Shown: positions 12,641 through 24,362 of the stretch, one piece after another
Numbering within the stretch: position 1 is the first letter of the stretch
Layout: the number at the start of each line of letters is the position of its first letter
Origin: Diphasiastrum complanatum
Lineage: Eukaryota > Streptophyta > Lycopodiopsida > Lycopodiales > Lycopodiaceae
Assembly: GCA_029204225.1 (NCBI GenBank)
Contig: CM055097.1
Coordinates: 37,126,976-37,190,975 of the forward strand
Direction of reading: 5' to 3'
Length of the DNA stretch: 64,000 nucleotides
Position numbers and translations under genes: made by a program
The notes under the pieces: generated by a model
Databases searched by the model: none
Told to the model about the DNA's origin: nothing
What the model saw: the letters and a program-made list of their open reading frames with translations, nothing else

Positions 12641-13920
12641 GGATTCACCATTGGATAGGGGTTGAAAGAAACTCTTGAAGAGTTGAAGGCCATAAGTGAA
12701 AACTCTTCATTGAAAATTTTCAGCTTGAAATGGGCTGAAGGGACCTGACATTCAAATTGGATGTTTCTTCATTAAGAAATTTCAAAAGGAAGTTTCAATT
12801 CATTTTTGCAAGGCATTCTTTGGAAGAGCCTATATTTGGCTAAAAGGCACCTATTTTGGCCATCCTTGGGCCAAATTGACCCCTAAACTGGTTGCCTAGC
12901 GGATAGAGCGACGTCACAGAGCAGGGAGAAACACATTTTGGGGATTTTTCATCACCATTCTATTGAGCAGAATGTGGGTGACCTAGTGATGGGCTACGTT
13001 CGTCATTTGGGTACCATAGGGCCAAATTTGGGGGCTATTTTTGGCCGGTGAGACCTGCTACAAGGCAGTATAATGAGGCATTATCTCTTCGAAATCATTA
13101 TTACTTACTTATAACAAGGTAACAGGGTGTTTGGAAGTGGTAAATACAGTATGGGGACGAATGATAGCGGAATTGTGTGGAGAAAGCTAGTTTTGGCAAC
13201 GGAAGTGTAGTTTGGTGGCATGACTACTCATCATTGGTGACAATTTTGAGAGGGCAAGCAATCACAGGTGAGAGGTAGGCATGGTATGCCGGTTACAGGT
13301 GAAAAATTCTTGTGATCAAGTTCAACTCTTGGGGTTCGAACCAACCAACGTCAAGTGGCATTTTGGAGGAACGCTCTCACAGGCATGATTGACAGTGGCA
13401 TTGTCGAGTCAAGTGATAGCTGCATTGACATACACATCTGTAGCTTGGAAATTTCTTGTTCGGAGAGAAATATGGGCTAGCTTGGAGGTATACACATTTT
13501 GACGATCACAGGTCATAGAAGTGCGAGGTGGTGCCAGTTGGAAGCCATTGGGCAAGATAGCAGACTTACATTGGATGAGCTGTGTGTTGGATACGCGGGG
13601 TTGGAGACTCTTGGAGAGTGATAAGTGTGATGATTTTGTAGTTTTGCAGTTGGTAAGTCATATCAGATCAAGTCAAAGTAGTTGTGAAGCAATATATCAA
13701 GTTTGTCATCAGGGAGATTATTATGTACTTCTATTCCCGTCTCAGTGTGAACACGTCAGACTTGTAAATTTGTAAATATTAATGGCTCAAATCGTCCTGT
13801 GGTGTTTTGTAAAAAATGTAAATAGCAGGTTTTTGGTAACTTGTTGTCCTGCTTATATTTTGTATAGGGTACAAGTTCTTAATTTAGAGGCTGTTGACCT
13901 CCTAAAAAGTAGGAGAGTTG
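12641..13920. other. Noncoding stretch, probably upstream part of an LTR
   Basis: No protein-coding similarity was found. Because 13921-14310 looks like the promoter-to-end half of an LTR, part of this region may be its U3, but the 5' LTR boundary could not be located. Confidence 0.35.
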
Positions 13921-14310
13921 ACTGGTCAATGGGACACGTGTCATATGCTCATTGTGACACTTGGTCCAGTGCATGAGTGACATGGGTTGGACGGTCCTCC
14001 TACTCGCTTGCCAATGTGTCAAGGTACTACCAAGTGGCAAGTGTTGATTGTGCATGGGGTTCCCCATGTGTCGACGTTAGGAAAGGTTCAAGGTTAAGTG
14101 GGTGCTTGAGGATTGTGTATAAGTGAGCCTAGAGAGAGGCATTTCTCATCATAATCTATGCAGCAAGTGGCTGGGAGGAGACTTAGCAACAGTGCTCTTA
14201 TGTGTTATGTGGATAGTTTGCCATGTACTTTGAAGAGAAATCAATAAAGTGGATATTTTGGAGCCTACTTGGGTGTGCTTTGAGTTTGATTCAGATAGCT
14301 TTGTGATATT
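13921..14310 (+). repeat. 3' portion of an LTR (U3 promoter, R, U5)
   Basis: Order of signals: a G-box CACGTG at 13935-13940, repeated GTGACACTTGG/CAAGTGGCAAG phrases, TATAAG at 14118-14123, AATAAA at 14243-14248, and a tRNA-Met primer-binding site directly after the end. This is the standard layout of a plus-strand 5' LTR. The start is not defined and no partner LTR was found in the window. Confidence 0.6.
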
Positions 14311-14324
14311 TGGTATCAGAGCAG
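14311..14324 (+). promoter_or_regulatory. Primer-binding site, initiator tRNA-Met type
   Basis: TGGTATCAGAGCAG is the classic complement of the 3' end of plant initiator tRNA-Met, used to prime minus-strand DNA by copia and chromovirus elements. It follows the LTR end at 14310. The internal region is cut short about 30 bp later by the inverted-repeat structure. Confidence 0.75.
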
Positions 14325-14354
14325 TTCCTTTCCAGGATTGTGTGGGAATTGGCA

Positions 14355-15152
14355 TCACTTTCGTTTGCTGTTAGGGTTTATTGGATGTTGTCGTATATAC
14401 CAACATAGAAATGATAGATTTGTTAGTATTTAATGTCAAACCCCAAGAGGATAGCTCTTAAAAGTTGATTTATTGATACAATTTTGACTTATTCGAATGA
14501 AATGAAGTCGGATGTTATTCTGGTTGTCAAACAAACATTTTATAAGTAACCAGTATTACTTTTGTTGTGTGTGTGATGGTGGTAATTTCTAGAACAACAA
14601 TCTTCCTCTATCAAATCGAATGAAAAGCGTTCTACAAGTGAGATGTTATCAGAGTAGCACGAATGAACTACACTCTGGCTGATTAAGTTGTCAGCAAGGA
14701 TTCGAGAGATGTTCGATGTGTTCAAGTACGAACAGACAAATAGTTAATCTTATTCTTGAACTGTTGTTTTCTAGGCAATAGTCCTCAACAACTAAAGCCC
14801 AATCAAGGTTAAATAACTCGAATAGCTCACAAATATGTTAGAAACTTATATTTTCGTTACACATGAGAACACAGATCTATGACTCAACTCCTCAGGTAGA
14901 GACTAGCATTTCAAATGCATACACATTGTTCTTCAATAACTGTGGAAGACTATACCAAAGTGATATGCTATTCGGGTGCCGAATACAAAGTATTGGCACA
15001 GACGAATAAGATAGTTTAAAGACAGTTCTTTAGATCAGCTTTACAGAAACACAACAAGCGTCTATAATGTTTGACATTAAATACTACACAAATCTATCAT
15101 TTCTATGTTGGTATATATGACAGCATCCAATAAACCCCAACAACAAATGAAA
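14355..15152. repeat. Inverted-repeat structure around LTR-derived DNA
   Basis: Arms of about 90 bp (14355-14445 and 15062-15152) are inverted copies: the left arm reads CACTTTCGTTTGCTG and then GGATGTTGTCGTATATACC; the right arm is its near-complement. The 620-bp interior is related, in reverse orientation, to the solo LTR at 18758-20006 (best around 14500-15060 versus 19310-19870). An inverted duplication of an LTR end is the simplest reading; a foldback transposon is the alternative. No flanking target duplication was found. Confidence 0.6.
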
Positions 15153-15845
15153 GTGCAGACACTCAAATTTTCAGTTATGTTGGGCAAGAACTCTCGCAAA
15201 GAATTTTGCAGTTCCATCTCAGTGAGACCAGGACACGGAAGAGTCTGCGAGAGTTAGTTTGATTCTAGTGAGCCAAAAATTGGGTTTAAGTGCTAAAAAA
15301 TCACTAAAAAGTGAAGATCTAACAAATTCTTTCAGTAAGAACTCTCGCAGACCATTTCAATCAATTCAGAATGTCAATTTCCAGCAGTGATGAAGCCTGC
15401 GAGAGTTAGTATAGAGATTTGGTGAAGATCAAGCCAAAATCGTGGTTTTGAACCCTCGCATACAGTGAAATTTTCACTTAGTGTGAGAGTTAACTCTCGC
15501 AGGGAATTCCAAAGTCAGATCTGATCCAGATTCAACTACTGTGATCCTTGTGAGAGTTACTTCCAAAAGATCTGAGAGATATCAAGGTTTTTTACCTGCA
15601 AAACAGCTAAAGAACCCTTGCACAAGAGAACTCTCGCAGACTAGATCAGTGGAAAGATCTGCACCAGATTTAGCTACTGTCAAAATCTTAGGTCAATCAG
15701 TACAAGGAGTAAAAAGTTATCAAAGAAAAACCACCGTACAAGGCCTAAAATTCACTTCCAGCCAATCAGATTGATCAGATCCTTCAGATCCAGACTGCAT
15801 CCCACTGTATAAGCAAGGTCCAACTACCTTGGACCCCACCATCAG
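15153..15845 (+). other. Leader of gypsy element A with repeated CTCGCAG/GCGAGAGTT motifs
   Basis: Untranslated stretch between the inverted-repeat structure and gag. ACTCTCGCA and its complement TGCGAGAGTT recur about eight times (for example near 15190, 15248, 15345, 15400, 15455, 15495, 15630). The same motif fills the leader of element B (61380-62030, minus strand), so it belongs to the family. Confidence 0.65.
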
Positions 15846-17470
15846 ATGAATCTGAGATCTGGACGATCATTAGCAAGAAGGACAACAAATCAAGCACCAC
15901 ACATTTCCAGATTAGCAGCTGCGCAACAAGAGACAGAACCGAAACCAGCGCCAATGGATCCAATGGGCCAACCCGTACCTGTCGCTCTCTTGCAAGCAGT
16001 TCGGATGGAGATACCAAAATGAGATGGATCATCAGATCCCATCCGCTTCCTCCAGATCTACGAACAAGCTTGTGAAATCTACGGCGAACGGACACCTGCA
16101 GAAAAGTTGATGCTATCCCCATGTCCCTATTAGCGGTGGCTCAAGATTGGTTTTTCAACTTGTCAGAAATCCAGCTGGGAAGCGGTTAAAGTGACTCTTA
16201 TCATGCGCTTTAAACCAAGGAAGTTCCTAGAAGATCCGTTTCTCCTACTGAGCAAGGTCAAGATGAGAAAAAGAGAAAGGGTCAGGGACTATATTGAACG
16301 GGTCAAACATCTCCAATCCGAGTGCAGTGCAGCTCTAACTCCCGATCATGCAATGATCATGTGGTTTCTAGCTGGACTACCATGGAGCATCAGAAGAGAA
16401 CTGAAACGACGGGAGCAATACGCTACTCCACAAGAAACTATGGAGGATGACATCATGGAAGAGAATGAGAGATCGGACAACGAATATCCATCCACCCATA
16501 CTCCTACTCCCTCGATAACATCATCATCATCAAATGCATCCGCTCTATCCACAGAACTGCTGTTGGATCAAATGACAAAATTACACAAACAGCAGATTGA
16601 GCAACTTACGACATATTTTGATCAGAAACTGAAAGCCTTACAAGGAGCTGTAGCAACAACGCCACAACTATTGGAGCCAAACCAGCTATAGTATCCACGA
16701 CACGAGAATGTATGGTGTTCAGTATGTACACAAAACCATACAACAAACAAGTGTCCAGTCCTAAAGCAAAATCTGAGACTGACACATAGATTTTGCCATC
16801 TGTGCAATGCAACATCGCACGATATAGCATTTTGCCCATTCAACCCCCGGATTGTTCAACAGAAGAGGAATCCTTATTAGACTTCTTATCCGTATTATCA
16901 AGGGGCACCAAATGTCGCACCAAGGTATGGCGCATCGAATCAGCAATAGCGTATGGCCTTACATGCACCACCAGGGCCAGCCAATCAACAAGTGGCCCAT
17001 GTAAACCTGACAGTAGCGGAACCAGAGATGAAAATACCACCCCAACCTGAGCTGCAACAATGGTATGGACCGGATGAACCATTTATGGATCCTACCATAA
17101 ATGAATATTTTGTAGCCTATGCAGCTCAAACTCAACGTCAAGGCGAAAGAAATTACGGCTGCTATGGATGTGGCAAAGGACACAGAATTGCGGAATGTCC
17201 TTACAAAGGACAATATACATTGAGTCTGCCAAGAATGCGATTATGGACACTGCTTCAAGAATTGTCCATTGAGGCCTGGAACCAGTGCACCACTAAACTT
17301 CATTGCAATACAACAACCAGCAGTTCCAGCGGAGATGCCACCGGAAGGGCAACATTTCCATGCTCCTGTGTTAGTTGTTACACGAAAACAGAAGAGGAAG
17401 GAAGTGGCTCCCTCACCAGCACCATCAGTCACTGATGACCAACCCTTGACTTCAGCGTCATATCCGAATG
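15846..17470 (+). pseudogene. Ty3/gypsy element A, gag
   Basis: Gag would form the capsid-like particle and bind element RNA. The reading from ATG at 15846 gives NQAPHISRL, MDPMGQPV (about 15954), the capsid-type block FKPRKFLEDPFLLL, ERVRDYIERVKHLQ and MIMWFLAGLPWSIRREL (16200-16420). A coiled, Gln-rich region follows (16560-16680), then three zinc knuckles: CSVCTQNHTTNKC, CHLCNATSHDIAFC and CYGCGKGHRIAEC (17158-17196). Stops and frameshifts occur near 16035, 16125, 16690 and 16900. The start was chosen because the same residues open the gag of element B. Assignment to the Ogre/Tat/Athila group rests on the pol sequence and on the primer site of the related element B. Confidence 0.8.
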
Positions 17471-18757
17471 TGAGGGAAGAGCGAAGATAGTACCAGAAAA
17501 TACGACACTGGGTACAGAGAGCACAAGCGGAGAAAAAAGAGCAAGAAAGGGACAATCCTACGGAACCTCCAGCTAACGGCGAAAGGGAACCACAAACAGG
17601 CTCACCATTGCGCACTGATCAGAATGATCAGTTGCATCATCATGAACCACCTTTCACATGGTGGAGCCCGAGGAACCACGCACTGAAAGGCTCACAATCT
17701 TACTGGCGAGCTGTGTTAGTTTACCTCTTGGGGAATTATTGCGGATTGCGCCACAAGCTAAAGGTCTTTTGGCTGAATGGGCCAAAACGGACGAGAAGCC
17801 CGTAGCACATGAGCCCATATATTGTACGGGCTATGAAGAGACAAGTAACGTCCTCCACATCGGGGCCGCGTGAGAAAGTGAAGAACACAACATTACCCTA
17901 CCAATCAAACACAAGATATTCGAGGACGAAGCAACAATAGTAGATGGAGGATCCGGTGTCAATTTGATCTCCACTACTTTATATGAAAAGTGGGGTCTAC
18001 AAGGGTTGAAGCCAGCAAGATTTGCCATCAAGTTAGCGGATCAATCCTGTGTAAAACCAAAGGGTGTGGTTGTCGATATCTCTGTAAAAATAACATGCAT
18101 GTAGTTTGTGATCACTTTTGTAGTCATGGATATACCTGAATCTCCAACTGCATGTGTTTTATTGGGAAGACCATAGTTGAGGACTGCCCAAGTAGTACAC
18201 AACTAGGGTACAGAAAAACTCACCTTTGAGGACATAGAGCAGGCTGTAAGGGTTGATCCAACCACATGGGCGGTGAAACCTATTGCACCCAAAGCTGATG
18301 ACGGATCATCCACGACAGATCACATGATTGATCGCCCAAGGCTAGCCAAGGGTGGTCACTATAATTCAGAGACGGATGTCGTGAGATGGACGGATGCATT
18401 AGCAACTATTGACTGTCGAACATGTCAATATGAATCAGATCCTAAACCCAGCACATCTTCACCCAAGTGTTATATTATGGACACATTAATCACATTTGGG
18501 GTGAATATGATAAACGTAGCATGGCTGTCAGCGAAATCTATTGAGAATCCAGTGGACAATGATTTTATTCCTTGGCAACATGCTCTAACTTATAATAAGG
18601 AGATTGAGCTGACCGATGAGCAAGTCCTACAGCACACGGACCCAGATCGTTATGGAAGCAAGAAAATACCAGCTCAACTGCAGCAAAATTAAAACCTGCT
18701 ATGGCGAAAGTCTCAAGGATAGATCCACCAAGGGCATCTGCGAACAAGAAGAATCAG
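17471..18757 (+). pseudogene. Element A pol, linker and aspartic protease, 5' part
   Basis: Continues from gag. A proline/glutamate-rich linker (17400-17620) precedes the retropepsin. The active-site region VDGGSGVNLISTTLYEKWGL is at about 17940-18000; Gly replaces the usual Ser/Thr in the D-[ST]-G triad, so activity is doubtful unless this is the lineage norm. Downstream are FAIKLADQS and CVLLGRP (about 18150), normal retropepsin landmarks. Stops occur near 17875, 18100 and 18175. The frame then runs to KKNQ, where the solo LTR enters; the sequence resumes at 20012. Confidence 0.7.
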
Positions 18758-20006
18758 TGTGTCAAAAATTGAATATCAACATAAATATGGCATGATATAC
18801 TCAAAAATGAAGATATGAGCTGGTTAAGTATAAATCATGAAGAGGCCTAAGTCATTTTTCGAGAATATATCTCCTAGGTACTTGCCTTATAAATTAAGGG
18901 CTAGACCTTTAATAGGAAAAGACATTGCCTTGGATAACCCGTAACTAGGTTGTCCATACGAAACGACTAGCTATGAAAAGACATGTTAAACTAGAGTAAC
19001 TTTAACTCATAGTTAAGTATACCTCTTATGGTATAGTTGAACGTATTTTCAGTTTAATTCTTAACTAGACCCTTTCGCGGGAGTGACGCACCTATTATTT
19101 AAGATGTGTGTTTGTTCATCCCGTAGAACATATATTGATCTCACACTTCAGTCTCGATCATTGAGAGAGAAGAGTTTATGCTTATGTAAGAGATTGAAGA
19201 AGTGAATAGAGTTCTGTGAGTTATTCTCCCTTATCTCTGTTCTCCGCACTGCTGAGTGTGAGTGATCTTGAGTCTGCTAACAATCTCTAACGCATTTCAT
19301 GAATTACTCTCTGATCAGACAGACGCTCTAGTGCATTACAGTCGTTTGTTGTGTTTCTGTAAAGCATGCTCTAAAGAACTGTCTTAAAATCATCTTATTC
19401 GTCGGTCGCGAATACTTTCTTTTCGACACTCAAATAATGACTATCTTTGTGCAGTCTAGAACGATCATTGAATTAAGTTGTGTGTATACAAATGAGATGA
19501 CAGTCCCTGTCTGAAGAATTGAGTCTCTGATCTATTTTCCTGATTGGCATTGACATAAGTTTCTAGCGTGCTCTAAAACCATTCGTGCTCTTTAACCATT
19601 AAATTGGGCTTTAGTTGTTGAGGACTATTGTCTAGGAACGAATAGTTCGCGAACTCGATTAATTAATTGTCTGCGCAGTTGCGAATACATCGAACAATTC
19701 CCGATTCTCTGTTGACACCTTAGTCAGCCAGAGTGTAGTCTATTGTACTACTCTAATAACATTTCATTTGTAGAACGCGCTTCCTTCAATTCGATAGAGG
19801 CTAGATTGTTGTTCTGAATTCATTAACATTACCCATTCCAAATATAAGTAATACTGGTTACTTTTTAATGTCTGTCAACAAACAGAATAACATTCGAAAC
19901 CACCTACCATAATTACACCAAAAATATAACTTTCTAATGTTGTCCTCTGTGGGAACGATACTTTTCACTACAAAATCTATATTAACCATGTTGGTATAGC
20001 ACGACA
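18758..20006 (+). mobile_element. Solo LTR inserted in element A pol
   Basis: Begins TGTGTCAAAA and ends AGCACGACA (TG...CA). It is flanked by a perfect 5-bp target-site duplication ATCAG (18753-18757 and 20007-20011). Removing it and one ATCAG restores a continuous reading KKNQLKQRYNQ across the break. At 1,249 bp, with no coding frame, no primer site and no polypurine tract, it fits a solo LTR left by LTR-LTR recombination. Its end (GGGAACGATAC...GGTATAGCACGACA) resembles LTR ends of Ogre/Tat/Athila elements. Part of it is related to the interior of 14355-15152. Confidence 0.85.
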
Positions 20007-23000
20007 ATCAGTTGAAGCAACGCTACAACCAGGTGATCCGATGGAGTGATCTACCCGAAGAGGCTATATCTACAGTGGATGTTGATATTCGCAACCATGA
20101 GACGAATGTCACACCAGTTCTGATGAAAGACAACAAGGACGAATACACCAATATGACAAAAAAGGGCAAAAAGAAGGTGTTGGATTCCTTGAAGTCAATC
20201 AAGATGGACTCAGATATAGTGTCATCTTCCACTCAGATGACGGGGAACCAAAAGATGACCAGTCGGGCTAAGATCAATATGCTGAAAGAGGAATATTGAC
20301 GAGCACCAGTTCACGAGATGCCTGAAACCTTCAAGAATTATACCTTGGATGACGTGGTAATTATGATTCACAAGCCCAGCGAGAACCTGATCAAAATCAG
20401 ACACCAGCGAAACAAGTCTTCGAGGGACCTGCGCGCACACAGCCAATGAACCTTGTCGAGCCAGGTGAAGAAGAAAAGATAGTGTATGTGGGAGGGTAGT
20501 TAACGCCCACACAAGTCAAAAGACTACGATCATTGTTGGTGGAATACAAGGACTGTTTTGCCTGGAGTTACAGTGATCTGAAGGGCATTCCACCAACAGT
20601 AGTCCAACACACCATACCCTTGGTGGATGGAGCAGTCCCCAAGGTGAGTCGTTACTACCACTGCAGCCCGAACTACACGGAGCTGATCAAATAGGAGTTG
20701 CAGAAGTTGTTAGATGTAGATTTTATTTATGAAATCAAGCACATGGAATGAGTATCGTCGATAGTTATAGTAACCAAGAAGAATGGCAAAATACGACTCT
20801 GTGTGAATCTGAAGGCGCTAAATGCAGTCACCAAAAAGGATCATTTTTCTTTACCCTTTCCGTAAAGTGTCCTTGACAGAGTAGCTGGCGCCGAAGCCTA
20901 CATTTTTTTAGACAACTTCAACGGTTACAACCAGGTAAAGATAGCACCCCAAGACCAGCATAAGACAGCATTCGCCACGGAATGGGGAACCTATGCCTAT
21001 AAGGTGATACCATTCAGACTTTGAAATGCCCCAAGCACTTTCTAGCGTGTTATGCAGGTGGCATTCAAAGAGTATTTGCAAAAATTTCTGGAAATTTTCT
21101 TGGACGATCTGTGCGTGCATGGAGCACACTCAGAGCACTTATCCAATTTGGAGAAGGTGCTACAAAAATGTCGCAATTTTCAGATATCCTTGAATCCAGA
21201 AAAATGTCAATTTTGGATTACACATGGCTTGATTCTTGGCCATATAATATCTAAACATGAGATCGCCACAGACTTATCAAAGATCAGGATCATTGTTGAT
21301 CTACCACCGTTAGGAACGATCTGCGAAGTCTATTTTTTTATGGGTCATGCTAACTATTATAGGATCTTCATTCTGGATTTTGCGGAGTTAGCCCGACCAA
21401 TTGACAAACTCACAACGGATCCACATTGGAACGAGGAAGCCCTAAAGGCTTTCCAAAAGCTTAAAGATGCATTGGTTTCAACACCAATCTTATGTCCACC
21501 CAATTGGTCCATTGAGTTTCATGTGCATACAGACGCATCGAAGTATGCAGTTGGAGCAGTCTTAACCCAGCCAGGAGAACACAAAAAGGATTTTTCAATC
21601 TAATTTGCAAGCTGACAGCTCAGTGATACAGAGATGAATTATTCAACCACAGAGAGGGAAGCACTGGCGATGATCTATACAGTTAAGAAGTTTCGGCACT
21701 ACCTAATGGCCACACATTTTGCTGTTTATATGGACCATCAACCTTTGCTTTATCTCGTTAACAAAACCTGCAACACAGGGAGAATCACTAGATGGTTACT
21801 TCTGTTGTTGGAGTTTGATTTTCGGATAGTAGTCCACAAGGGAAAACAACACTACATGGCAGATCATGTGTCGCAAATCAAGGGGAAGGAGGTTGCAACT
21901 CAACCCGACGATGAGTTGGCCGATGCTGCCTTATTTTACGTGGACACAGTACCAGAATGGGTTGCCGACATAGTTGAATATCTAATGTGGGGCCAACCAG
22001 ACAAATCACTACCAAAGGCGGATCAGCGGAAATTGATTTTGAAGGCTAGATCTTATCAGCTGATTGCTGGCCAATTGTATCGAAGAAGACCAGATGGAAT
22101 TCTTCGGCGGTGTATTCTTCCTCATGAGACCACCCAGATCATTTCACTTTCACATGAAGGCATGGGTGGAGGTCATTTTGCATCCGACATTACAGTTCGC
22201 AAGATCCTGCAATTAGGATGTTGGTGGCCAACAATTCATAAGGATACGAAAGAATACCTGAGGAAGTGCGATGTGTGCGAAAGGGCAAGGAGACCAACGA
22301 GATTGAATTATGACCTACTACACACGGTCTTAGCCCAAGCACCATTCGAAAAGTGGGGATTGGATTACATCGGTCCAATTCACTCTACAACAAGGAGTAC
22401 CCAGGCTCGGTACATAATCGTAGCCACGGACTATCTCACCAAGTGGGTTGAAGCCAATGCAGTAAGAGTAGCTGATGCTAGGACAACTGCCAAGTTCCTC
22501 TATGAGAATATCATTGTCCGCTTTGGATGTCCGGTGGAGATAGTTAGTGATCGCAGAAGTCATTTCATCAATGAGACCATCAAGGTCCTGTTGGAGGAAT
22601 TCTTCGTGATCCATAGAACTAGTATACCTTATTATCCTCGCGGTAATGGGCAGGCAGAATCATCCAATAAGATCCTGTGTAGCGCGCTCACGAAAACAGT
22701 TGAAGCTAGCAGATCAGATTGGGGACACAAGTTGAATGCTGCTCTGTGGGCATTCAGGACAACATATAAGGGAAGCACTGATCAAACACCCTTCCAATTG
22801 GTATATGGTCAGGATGTTGTAATGCCAGTAGAGTTTTTAGTCCCTTCATTAAGGATTGCTATAACACAATGCCTTAATGAATCCAAATCTCTACAACTAT
22901 GCCACGAAGCTCTGCATAAGCTCTGTGAAACACGCTTACTAGCTGTGCATGCACTAGCAATTGAAAATGAAAGACGCAAAGCATGGCACCATCGCAGGTT

Positions 23001-23200
23001 ACACAAGAAGGATCTTCGTTCCAGAGATCTAGTCCTGATGTATAAAACCAGCGATCAAGAGAAAATTAAAATTCACAGGCGAAGGTCCTTATCAGATCAA
23101 GAAAATTCTTAATCATGGAGCAGTGAATCTAGAGAAGCTAGATGGGACACCATTGGATACACCCATCAACGGTAGCCGGTTGCACAAGTACTGGCCATCG
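20007..23200 (+). pseudogene. Element A pol, reverse transcriptase, RNase H and integrase
   Basis: The RT region (about 20500-21330) is broken by several stops but keeps FLDD (LEIFLDDLCVHG, near 21093-21125), the lineage form of the YxDD catalytic motif, and LNPEKCQFW. RNase H follows with HTDASKYAVGAVL (21525-21565), TEREALAMIYTVKKFRHYL and DHQPLLYL. One open frame of 492 codons (21634-23112) holds the end of RNase H and the integrase. The integrase shows HEGMGGGH and CDVC zinc residues, then the D-D-E core: LDYIGP (about 22370), VSDRRSHF (22550) and GQAESSN (22650). A frameshift near 23075 leads to GPYQIKKIL and a C-terminus at about 23205. The F-x-DD motif and architecture place it in the Ogre/Tat/Athila group. 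The integrase is well preserved compared with RT. Confidence 0.9.
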
Positions 23201-23205
23201 CAGTG

Positions 23206-24362
23206 AATTAGATCCAAGATGGTGGTGGCATGTTACGAAAAGCTATTCTATTTGGCCATCACAACTAGATCTAGGAAGATCAAGCCAAATCAAGCTAGAC
23301 CCATCAAGATTCAGCCAGATCTGGCAAGATCGGGGAAATCCATCAGGATCCAAAAGGGATCTTGGGATCCAGATCCAGATGGGATCAAGAAGGAAGCTGA
23401 TCATCAGATTATGCCAATAAGTCCCCCAATTTGCAGATCAGAGACCTCGATCTCAATCACTTTGGCAAAATAAGGGCAAATTTCATCCAAAACTGATGGA
23501 TCTGCTATCAAATATCTATCAGAACTTCCGGAGAACTACCAACAGTCAGATCTAACATGGATGAAGTAGATTACCAATTTGCAGGAGTTAATAATCAGAG
23601 AATCGCAAGATCTTGTCAAAAAAAAACACTCTAAAAAAGCACTTTTTTCATGATTTTTGGAGATCCTCTGGGAGATAGCTCTTGAAACTTGGACAATCAC
23701 TAGATCTGACCCAGACATCTATGAAAATCTCTGCAAGAGTTCTTGATGGAGAAATGATCATTTTTGAGTGTATGCGAGGGTTCCCAAAAGCTGAATCTTC
23801 AGAACCTTTGTAGAACATCAAGATCATCAAACCAACCTTCGCAAGAGGCATAAATGGAATCAGAGGAGTGAAATTTGCCTACCTACATGGTCTGATCTTG
23901 AAAATCCAACCACAGGAACATGTTGTGCGAGCATTCAATCCCTGCGAGGATTGAACCCTTGCAGAACCTTCGAAGGGCAGTCAAATCACCTTCTAACTCT
24001 TGTAGAGTTCTCTGAGGTCTTAGAATTTTGTGAAAAAGTTCTCTACCAAAATTTGGGTGGAATTGAAAAAGGTAAAGTGGATTTCACCTAATACACACTC
24101 TAATTTCTGCTATATAAGGGCTGAATTCGAGTCATTTGTCACCTTTGTTGGCGAAACTCTGCTCAAATTTCACTGAAATTTCCAAGTTCTCTAATTGCGA
24201 CCAAACTTCATACAAGCCATCATCTGCATACTCTGAATCCAAATCTGCACTCTGAACTGTTGTTCTTACCATCCAACACTTGTTATTCACTATTTTTCTC
24301 GTTCCCACCTCTTTTCTACCATTTTTTTTTAACATTTTTGCACTTTAACTATCACTGCTAAC
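23206..24362 (+). other. Untranslated spacer of element A with TATA box
   Basis: No frame is supported. It has GATCAAGCCA/AGATCC-rich repeats near 23260-23400 and GCGAGG-type motifs like those of the leader (for example near 23772, 23928, 23943). TATATAAGGG at 24111-24120, 242 bp before the third ORF, is a good TATA box and might drive that ORF separately. That is inference. Confidence 0.5.
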
